Below, piece by piece: positions 60,609-64,000 of a stretch of 64,000 bases of DNA. The stretch is taken from assembly GCF_036347055.1 (NCBI RefSeq), contig NZ_CP108882.1, positions 5,250,501 to 5,314,500 of the forward strand. Direction: 5' to 3'. The notes under the pieces were generated by a model that had not been told where the DNA came from, searched no databases, and saw only the letters and a list, made by a program, of their open reading frames with translations. How positions within the stretch are numbered: position 1 is the first letter of the stretch; each line of letters starts with the position of its first letter. A program made the translations under genes and the position numbers. This stretch comes from Streptomyces sp. NBC_00820 (GTDB lineage Bacteria; Actinomycetota; Actinomycetes; Streptomycetales; Streptomycetaceae).

Positions 60609-61564
60609 GAGTCCTGCTGATCGGAGCCAACGGATACATCGGCCGCTTCGTGGCCGACCGCCTGCTCGCCGACCCCGCCGTCCAGCTCACCGCGCTCGGC
60701 CGCGGCGACGACGCCGACGTCCGCTTCGACCTCGCCACCGGCAGCCCCGGCGCGCTCACGCGGTTCCTCGACGCGGTCCATCCCGGAGTCGTCGTCAACT
60801 GCGCGGGCGCCACCCGGGGCGGTGCCCGCGAACTCACCCGGCACAACACCGTCGCCGTCGCCACCGTCTGCGAGGCCCTGCGCCGCAGCGGCTGCGGCGC
60901 CCGGCTGGTGCAGGTCGGCTGCAGTTCCGAGTACGGCCCCAGCCAGCCCGGTTCCTCCACGGCCGAGGACGCCGTACCGCGCCCCGGCGGCCCGTACGGC
61001 GTCAGCAAGCTCGCCGCCACCGAACTGGTCCTCGGCTCGGGCCTCGACGCCGTCGTGCTCCGCGTCTTCTCGCCCGCCGGACCCGGCACCCCGGCCGGCT
61101 CCCCGCTCGGCCGGCTCGCCGAGGCCATGCGCCGCGCCATGCAGTCCGGCGACGGCGAACTCAAACTCGGCGGCCTCGGCGTCCAGCGCGACTTCATCGA
61201 CGTACGCGACGTCGCCCGCGCGGTGCACGCGGCCTCGCTCTCCGCCGCCCAGGGCGTCATCAACATCGGTTCCGGCCGCGCCGTACGCCTGCGTGACGCC
61301 GCCGGCGTCCTCGCCCGGGTCGCCGGATACGGCGGCGCCCTCCACGAGCTCGACAACCCGCAGGGTCCGCTGCGCGGCGCCATCGCGCACCCCCGGTCCG
61401 ACTCCGAGCACGTGGCGCCGGTCGCGTACCCGTACCCGGACGGCTGCGGCAGCTGGCAGCAGGCCGACGTGCGCACCGCCCGTGACCGGCTCGGCTGGCG
61501 CCCCCGCATCAACCTCGAAGAGTCCCTCGCCGACATCTGGATGGAGGCGGCATGCCGCATCTGA
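60605..61564 (+). CDS. NAD-dependent sugar-nucleotide epimerase/dehydratase
   Basis: 319 residues, extended short-chain dehydrogenase type. The dinucleotide motif is GANGYIGRF, the catalytic Ser is in GCSSEYG and the Tyr-x3-Lys pair is in YGVSK. DFIDVRDVARAV and a C-terminal RLGWRPRINLEESLADIW are typical of NDP-sugar epimerases. It would supply an epimerised NDP-sugar (for example galacto- from gluco-) to the neighbouring transferase. Its last 13 bp overlap the next gene. Confidence 0.88.
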   Translation: MRVLLIGANGYIGRFVADRLLADPAVQLTALGRGDDADVRFDLATGSPGALTRFLDAVHPGVVVNCAGATRGGARELTRHNTVAVATVCEALRRSGCGARLVQVGCSSEYGPSQPGSSTAEDAVPRPGGPYGVSKLAATELVLGSGLDAVVLRVFSPAGPGTPAGSPLGRLAEAMRRAMQSGDGELKLGGLGVQRDFIDVRDVARAVHAASLSAAQGVINIGSGRAVRLRDAAGVLARVAGYGGALHELDNPQGPLRGAIAHPRSDSEHVAPVAYPYPDGCGSWQQADVRTARDRLGWRPRINLEESLADIWMEAACRI

Positions 61565-62376
61565 CCAGCGCCGCGGCAGGCCCGACCAGCACCGGCGTAC
61601 GCACCGGCCTCGGCGTCCCGGGCTACGCACACCCCCTGCTCGCCCCGGCCGAGTGGGCCGAACTCACGCGCCCGGGCACCCCGCTGGACTGGGTCGTGCT
61701 GAACGTCTCCGGCGGCGGGCCCGGTATTCGCCCCGACCCGCACTGCCTCCAGGCCGCGGGACGGCTGCGCAACGCGGGCGTCCGCGTCCTCGGTCACCTG
61801 GACCTCGCCCACGGCGCCCGCGCCGCCGCCGGCCTGTTCGCCGACGCGCACCGCTACGCCGACTGGTACCGGGTCGACGGGTTCCTGCTGGACCGCTGTC
61901 CCACCGACCGCGCCGCGCTCCCCGAGGTCCGCCGCGTGGTCACCACCCTGCGGACGGCCGACGCCGGCACCCACATCGTCCTCGGCCACGGCGGCCACCC
62001 GCATCCGGCGTACGCGGAGAACGCCGACCAGCTGGTGACCTTCTCCGGCCCCTGGTCCGCGTACCGCTGGTCGCAGGTCGCCGAGTGGACCGCGGACTAT
62101 CCCCCCGACCGCTTCTGCCACTTCGTGCACAGCGTGCCCCTCGGCCACCTGGAGGAGGCCCTGCGCATCGCCCGCTGGCAGGGCGCGGCGACGATCTACT
62201 TCACCGACCGCACCGACCGCACCGACCGCACCGACCGCACCGACCGCACCGACCGCACCGACCGCACCGACCGCACCGATCGCGGCGGCCGGGCCGACCG
62301 CACCGACCCCTGGGAGACCATGCCCGGCTACTGGGACGAGATCGTCTCGCGCATCGGAACGGGTGTCTCGGAATGA
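61552..62376 (+). CDS. Spherulin-4-type (GH135-like) glycosidase family protein
   Basis: 274 residues. The TIM-barrel family pattern is visible: VVLNVSGGGPGIRPDP (family xxNPxxGPG), GVRVLGHLDLAHGAR (family GYVdTxYGxR), DWYRVDGFLLDR (family wYxvDGIFxDE) and LGHGGHPHPAYAENADQLVTF. The family includes fungal Sph3, an endo-alpha-1,4-N-acetylgalactosaminidase needed for galactosaminogalactan. Here the Glu of the DE pair is Arg (LLDRC), which questions activity. No signal peptide is seen. A (TDR)9 run lies near residue 220. Confidence 0.78.
   Translation: MPHLTSAAAGPTSTGVRTGLGVPGYAHPLLAPAEWAELTRPGTPLDWVVLNVSGGGPGIRPDPHCLQAAGRLRNAGVRVLGHLDLAHGARAAAGLFADAHRYADWYRVDGFLLDRCPTDRAALPEVRRVVTTLRTADAGTHIVLGHGGHPHPAYAENADQLVTFSGPWSAYRWSQVAEWTADYPPDRFCHFVHSVPLGHLEEALRIARWQGAATIYFTDRTDRTDRTDRTDRTDRTDRTDRTDRGGRADRTDPWETMPGYWDEIVSRIGTGVSE
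62203..62283 (+). repeat. nine 9-bp units encoding (Thr-Asp-Arg)9
   Basis: ACCGACCGC is repeated exactly eight times, with a ninth copy ACCGATCGC, in frame inside the Spherulin-4-like gene. A perfect microsatellite of this kind can change length by slippage without shifting the frame. Confidence 0.95.
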
Positions 62377-62439
62377 AGAAGGCCGTGGCAGTGTTACGAG
62401 GAGAACATCTGTAGTGATCGACCGATCAACGGAGTCCCC

Positions 62440-63618
62440 GTGTCGCTGCCACCCCTGGTCGAGCCAGCCGCTGAGCTCACCGTAGACGAGGTCCGCCGGT
62501 ACTCCCGCCACCTGATCATCCCGGACGTCGGGATGGACGGGCAGAAGCGGTTGAAGAACGCCAAGGTGCTCTGTGTGGGTGCGGGCGGCCTGGGCTCGCC
62601 GGCGCTGATGTACCTGGCCGCCGCGGGCGTCGGCACCCTCGGCATCGTGGAGTTCGACGAGGTCGACGAGTCGAACCTGCAGCGTCAGATCATCCACAGC
62701 CAGGCCGACATCGGCCGCTCCAAGGCCGAGTCCGCGCGCGACTCCGTCCTCGGCATCAACCCGTACGTGAACGTGATCCTTCACGAGGAACGGCTCGAGG
62801 CCGAGAACGTGATGGACATCTTCGGCCAGTACGACCTGATCGTCGACGGCACGGACAACTTCGCGACCCGTTACCTGGTCAACGACGCGTGCGTGCTGCT
62901 GAACAAGCCGTACGTCTGGGGCTCGATCTACCGCTTCGACGGCCAGGCCTCGGTCTTCTGGTCCGAGCACGGTCCCTGCTACCGCTGCCTCTACCCGGAG
63001 CCCCCGCCGCCGGGCATGGTCCCCTCCTGCGCCGAGGGCGGCGTCCTGGGCGTGCTGTGCGCGTCCATCGGCTCCATCCAGGTCACCGAGGCGATCAAGG
63101 TCCTTACCGGCATCGGCGACCCGCTGGTCGGCCGCCTGATGATCTACGACGCCCTGGAGATGCAGTACCGCCAGGTCAAGGTCCGCAAGGACCCCGACTG
63201 CGCGGTCTGCGGCGAGAACGCCACCGTCACCGAGCTCATCGACTACGAGGCCTTCTGCGGCGTCGTCTCCGAGGAGGCGCAGGCGGCGGTCGCCGGCTCC
63301 ACGATCACTCCCAAGCAGCTCAAGGAGTGGATCGACGACGGCGAGAACATCGAGATCATCGACGTCCGCGAGCCGAACGAGTACGAGATCGTCTCCATCC
63401 CCGGCGCCAAGCTGATCCCGAAGAACGAGTTCCTCATGGGCAACGCCCTGCAGGACCTGCCCCAGGACAGGAAGATCGTCCTGCACTGCAAGACGGGCGT
63501 CCGCAGCGCGGAGGTCCTCGCCGTCCTGAAGTCCGCGGGCTTCGCGGACGCCGTCCACGTCGGCGGCGGAGTCATCGGCTGGGTCAACCAGATCGAACCC
63601 GACAAGCCGGTCTACTGA
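62440..63618 (+). CDS. moeZ: adenylyltransferase/sulfurtransferase MoeZ
   Basis: 392 residues. The N-terminal MoeB/ThiF domain (1-280) has GAGGLGSPALMYLAAAGVG, the acidic VEFDEVDESNLQRQ and two zinc Cys pairs (CYRC, CAVC). The C-terminal rhodanese domain (290-392) has the active Cys in LHCKTGVRSAEV. MoeZ adenylates and sulphurates carrier proteins such as MoaD, ThiS and CysO, feeding molybdopterin, thiamine, cysteine and, in Streptomyces, some thio-metabolites. GTG 62440. Confidence 0.94.
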   Translation: MSLPPLVEPAAELTVDEVRRYSRHLIIPDVGMDGQKRLKNAKVLCVGAGGLGSPALMYLAAAGVGTLGIVEFDEVDESNLQRQIIHSQADIGRSKAESARDSVLGINPYVNVILHEERLEAENVMDIFGQYDLIVDGTDNFATRYLVNDACVLLNKPYVWGSIYRFDGQASVFWSEHGPCYRCLYPEPPPPGMVPSCAEGGVLGVLCASIGSIQVTEAIKVLTGIGDPLVGRLMIYDALEMQYRQVKVRKDPDCAVCGENATVTELIDYEAFCGVVSEEAQAAVAGSTITPKQLKEWIDDGENIEIIDVREPNEYEIVSIPGAKLIPKNEFLMGNALQDLPQDRKIVLHCKTGVRSAEVLAVLKSAGFADAVHVGGGVIGWVNQIEPDKPVY

Positions 63619-63632
63619 GCAGCCGTCTCGCC

Positions 63633-63673
63633 CACGGAGGCGGCCCTGGCCTTCCGCCAGGGCCGCCTCCGTG
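63633..63673. terminator. terminator between moeZ and the convergent gene
   Basis: A perfect 18-bp stem (63633-63650 with 63656-63673) and a 5-nt loop. Confidence 0.88.
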
Positions 63674-63685
63674 TCGACGTCGGTG

Positions 63686-64000
63686 TCAGGCCGTCCGGCC
63701 GTCGCCGGCCTCTCTGTGCATTCCCATGCACAGCGCCCAGATGATGAAGATGTTGATGGCGATCAGCACCAGAGCCCACAAGGGGTAGTACGGCAGCCAC
63801 AGGAAGTTGGCGAACGCCCCCAGCCCTGCCATGGATACGCCGAAGAAGCGCGCCCACAGCGCTCCGGTGAGCACGGCGCACCCCGCAAGGACGAGGACGA
63901 AGCCCAGGAACAGATGGACCCAGCCCCAGCCCGTCAGGCTGAACTGGAACACGTAGCGACGTGTCGCGAGGAACAGGCCGTCCCCGGCGATGGCCGAGAT
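63686..64000 (-). CDS. DUF7144 small membrane protein (5' end outside window)
   Basis: The frame stays open to the window edge, so the start lies beyond 64000. The visible part has GLFLATRRYVFQFSLTGWGW, then VHLFLGFVLVLAGCAVLTGA, ARFFGVSMAGLGAFANFLW and PLWALVLIAINIFIIWAL. These are the four-helix pattern and YxxFQFxxxxWGW motif of DUF7144. Function unknown. Confidence 0.85.
   Translation of the reverse strand: MSAIAGDGLFLATRRYVFQFSLTGWGWVHLFLGFVLVLAGCAVLTGALWARFFGVSMAGLGAFANFLWLPYYPLWALVLIAINIFIIWALCMGMHREAGDGRTA

Noticed and set aside
62203..62283. CRISPR or regulatory iterons
   Set aside because: The 9-bp units are exactly in frame within a coding sequence and have no spacers.
56972..62376. 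A secondary-metabolite (antibiotic) gene cluster
   Set aside because: No polyketide synthase, peptide synthetase, RiPP or terpene genes are present; the genes fit polysaccharide metabolism better.
59851..63558. A 1235-codon minus-strand frame across the polysaccharide cluster and moeZ
   Set aside because: It spans several well-supported plus-strand genes and gives low-complexity protein without motifs.

Overview
The window is chromosomal DNA of an actinomycete, almost certainly a Streptomyces. The DNA is very GC-rich with strong third-position GC, GTG starts and ATGA/GTGA gene overlaps are common, and long GC hairpins lie between genes. The gene order matches two conserved actinobacterial blocks. 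One (about 7.9-35.7 kb) parallels M. tuberculosis Rv1177-Rv1239: ferredoxin, dapC, dapE, LOG protein, folP, DivIVA-like, tag, DUF3117, O-methyltransferase, sigma factor, anti-sigma, HtrA, TatB, Mrp, DUF1003, CBS/MgtE-like, CorA. The other (about 42.2-63.6 kb) parallels Rv3211-Rv3206c: RNA helicase, ferritin-like protein, DUF3107, TetR, DUF3152 protease, MoeZ.

Region by region: 0-5.5 kb holds the 3' part of a peptidoglycan-binding-type membrane protein and a four-gene ABC exporter/DesKR-like two-component operon with a 14-bp palindrome upstream. A MITE-like palindrome and a degenerate tRNA-like sequence follow (5.5-5.8 kb). 5.8-16.9 kb is housekeeping: lysine/diaminopimelate and folate genes, DNA repair and small conserved proteins. 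17-22.2 kb is the envelope-stress cluster (ECF sigma, zinc anti-sigma, HtrA protease, TatB).

23.37-29.81 kb is an integrated element that splits tatB from mrp. A 16-bp direct repeat, identical to the last codons and stop of mrp, flanks it. Next to the left repeat lies a frameshifted tyrosine integrase. The cargo is a DUF3800 protein, an orphan DndB (DGQHR) protein and a small membrane protein. A complete 1750-bp IS256-family element with a 9-bp target duplication and a passenger gene has landed inside it. A 3' half of tRNA-Ser(UGA) is also present. The native mrp terminator was left behind at 23.32 kb.

29.8-41.9 kb carries mrp, DUF1003, a soluble CBS/MgtE-N protein, a lipoprotein, CorA, a SUFU-domain protein, a zinc-ribbon protein, a 73-bp tandem repeat, a PHP phosphoesterase, MarC, a NYN-domain protein and a hydrolase. 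42-51 kb carries a DEAD-box helicase with a long repetitive basic tail and the second conserved block.

51.0-56.8 kb is an oligopeptide ABC importer operon with a fused two-domain ATPase. Before it lie a palindrome over a -35 box and a 31-codon cysteine-containing leader peptide. 56.97-62.4 kb is a tightly overlapped cluster: PelF-like glycosyltransferase, membrane protein, small Gly/Ala-rich ORF, sugar-nucleotide epimerase and a Spherulin-4-type glycosidase. The combination resembles the parts list for a galactosamine-type (Pel/GAG-like) exopolysaccharide. The window ends with moeZ, a strong terminator and a partial DUF7144 membrane gene.
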